Source: Rhexocercosporidium sp. MPI-PUGE-AT-0058
Taxonomy: Eukaryota; Ascomycota; Leotiomycetes; Helotiales
DNA length: 64,000 bases
Assembly: GCA_020746875.1 (NCBI GenBank)
Contig: JAGTJL010000005.1
Span: 2,666,001-2,730,000 of the forward strand
Reading direction: 5' to 3'
The position numbers were made by a program, and so were the translations under genes. Below the pieces are notes generated by a model that was not told the DNA's origin, made no database searches, and saw only the letters and a list, made by a program, of their open reading frames with translations. This document shows, one piece after another, positions 62,760-64,000 of this stretch (position 1 is its first letter; every line of letters starts with the position of its first letter).

Positions 62760-63014
62760 TATTACGACTGGCTAAAAGTTAATATAATATAAGAAATAAC
62801 TTTATATTTAAACTTAAAGTTATATTTAAAATCAAAAAGAAAAAATAAAAAGAAAAGGAAAGCTTTTTATAAGAGAGAGCTCTAGTATAAATATATAAAA
62901 GGTCCTCCTAGCTTTTCCCGATTAGGCCTAGCGCCATAGTTATTATGCCAAGGCAATGCTACGAGCGATGCCGAGCTCGCTCGGTTAGAATACGAGGCTT
63001 AGGGAGTCGTAACA
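62760..63014 (-). repeat. 5' LTR of element P
   Basis: 255 bp. The outward half (62,900-63,014) is almost identical to the solo LTR at 13,097-13,351. The inward half is heavily converted to TpA (ttaatataatataagaaat). Includes a potential hairpin cgagcga...tcgctcg. Confidence 0.9.
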
Positions 63015-64000
63015 TTGACTCGCTTAAATTATAGCTTTTTAATATTTTTAACATTAAAAAGGAGCATTTACTAAGGCTTTTAGTTAAGTAGACGATATTT
63101 AAAGCCACGAGTCGACGAAGCTCACTTATAGTATTTACGCGTAGGTTACTTAAGAAAGGAAGCTTTAAAAAACTTAGTAAAAAATACGCGTAACGTTAAG
63201 ATTTAAGGCTTAACTTAGTTAAAATACAAGCATTATGTAGTAGCTATTATATAATAAGTAATAAGTTATCGTTAATTAAAGAGAGTAATTACTCGTCCTT
63301 TTTATTACATTTCTTAGGATTTATTCGACTTTTTAATAAGTTTTAACAAAAATAACTGACTTTTATTAATTAAAAACAAATATAATAAGAAATTCTATAA
63401 GCGGCTTTTAAAAACTAAAGGGTTAATTGCCGTTTTAAATGTTTTTAAACCGTTTAAGGCGTGGACAAGACGCTAATTCGAGCTCTTAGTCTATAAAATA
63501 CGCTAAGATAACGATACCTTAATTATAGAAATTAATAAATTAACTAAGTATAAAAGTAATATAAAGAAAGTAATATTAATATTAAATTTACCTCCTCATA
63601 TATATATTAACCTAATAGAGGAGTTAAGCGCGTAAGCAAAGAAATAATTAATAAATCAATTAAGATGCGCCTTTTCGTTAATTTACCTCGGGCGCTTTAA
63701 ACGGAATTAATAATAGCGGCAATTATTCTTTATAATATAAGTCTATTTATTCGTAAAGGCTTTAAGAGTCTTAATAAAGTGTTTTAAGCTTAGTTTAAGT
63801 AGTATTTTCGGTATTACGACTTTAAGCTCACGCTAAAGTTAATAATTAATTTACGGCTTAATTAAAGTAACTTATATACGTACGGCTATAGAACTTATCT
63901 TATAATTAAAAACCGAGAAGCTCTCCGCTAAAAGAGAGCTTTTAAAGTTAACTCGCGAGCGCACTTTAATTATTTAGTTAAATACGTTTTATTTAATATT
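63015..64000 (+). pseudogene. Integrase part of element Q, cut by the window edge
   Basis: Continuation of element Q after the P insertion. The + strand has copia-type integrase-like sequence at about 63,440-63,960, too decayed for exact limits. Confidence 0.45.

Larger units (their letters stand above)
56274..63014 (-). mobile_element. Complete 6.7-kb Ty3/gypsy LTR retrotransposon (element P)
   Basis: Two 255-bp LTRs (56,274-56,528 and 62,760-63,014) are flanked by a perfect 5-bp duplication ttgac (56,269-56,273; 63,015-63,019). The ends carry the short inverted repeat tgttacgact...agtcgtaaca. Pol is on the minus strand, so the 5' LTR is on the right. Size, LTR length and 5-bp duplication are ordinary for fungal gypsy elements. 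The family also left the solo LTR at 13,097-13,351. The coding region is destroyed by RIP. Confidence 0.92.
41350..64000 (+). mobile_element. Ty1/copia-like retrotransposon, runs past the window edge (element Q)
   Basis: Its own DNA is 41,350-41,608, 54,191-56,273 and 63,015-64,000; elements C and P occupy the rest. A likely 5' LTR start is tgtcgtataggcacggg at 41,350. On the + strand from about 54,740 a broken frame reads like the end of a copia-type Gag (Y-K-W-I-Q-E-T-V-N-P-F-I-Y). Near 55,870-56,110 comes the protease region (I-I-Y-L-I-N-S-K-A-L-L, G-R-G-I-R-V-F, L-T-L-F-N-V-V-V-V). After P, 63,080-63,960 holds integrase-like sequence (R-Q-D-N-D-T-L, later P-P-H). Reverse transcriptase must lie beyond 64,000. 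Everything is RIP-degraded. Confidence 0.65.

Overview
The window looks like nuclear DNA of a filamentous ascomycete (Pezizomycotina). The low-copy genes have short introns (about 47-140 bp) with CTAAC-type branch sites, and their families are typical of that group: a Zn2Cys6 regulator, an RTA1-like protein and a DHA-type MFS transporter. Most of the remaining sequence is extremely AT-rich transposon DNA. Its codons have decayed by C-to-T and G-to-A changes into TpA, which is the footprint of repeat-induced point mutation (RIP). Neither genus nor species can be read from the sequence.

Layout. 1-1270: 3' part of a Fot1/pogo-like transposon. 1790-7616: gene island with an arylamine N-acetyltransferase, the 3' remnant of an unrecognised gene next to a 16-bp tandem repeat, a Zn2Cys6/fungal_trans transcription factor, and a small membrane protein. 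7935-15397: a pogo-like element that contains two more pogo-like elements side by side, a solo LTR and a 736-bp MITE-like element. 15648-16806: RTA1-like membrane protein. 17977-31094: a pogo-like element split by an LTR retrotransposon (A), which is itself split by a second copy of the same family (B) and by a Tc1-like relic. 31470-36405: second gene island with an MFS transporter between two broken genes. 36618-41327: hAT relic with a pogo-like element inside. 41350-64000: a Ty1/copia-like element that runs off the window and carries a complete 12.6-kb Ty3/gypsy-like element (C) and a complete 6.7-kb Ty3/gypsy element (P).

How the genes may work together. N-acetyltransferase, Zn2Cys6 regulator, RTA1-like protein and MFS exporter would fit a xenobiotic or antifungal response. 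However, 7-15 kb of transposons separate some of them, so co-regulation is only a guess. Three of the five apparently functional genes need a one-base correction in or beside a C/G run to read through. That pattern suggests either homopolymer sequencing errors or recent inactivation.

No CRISPR array, rRNA or tRNA gene, or dedicated defence system was seen. The least ordinary items are the 12.6-kb retrotransposon family with 4-bp target duplications and pol-deleted derivatives, the repeated gradient in which the outer edges of elements keep their C and G while the interiors are destroyed, and a GC-AG intron in the transcription factor.
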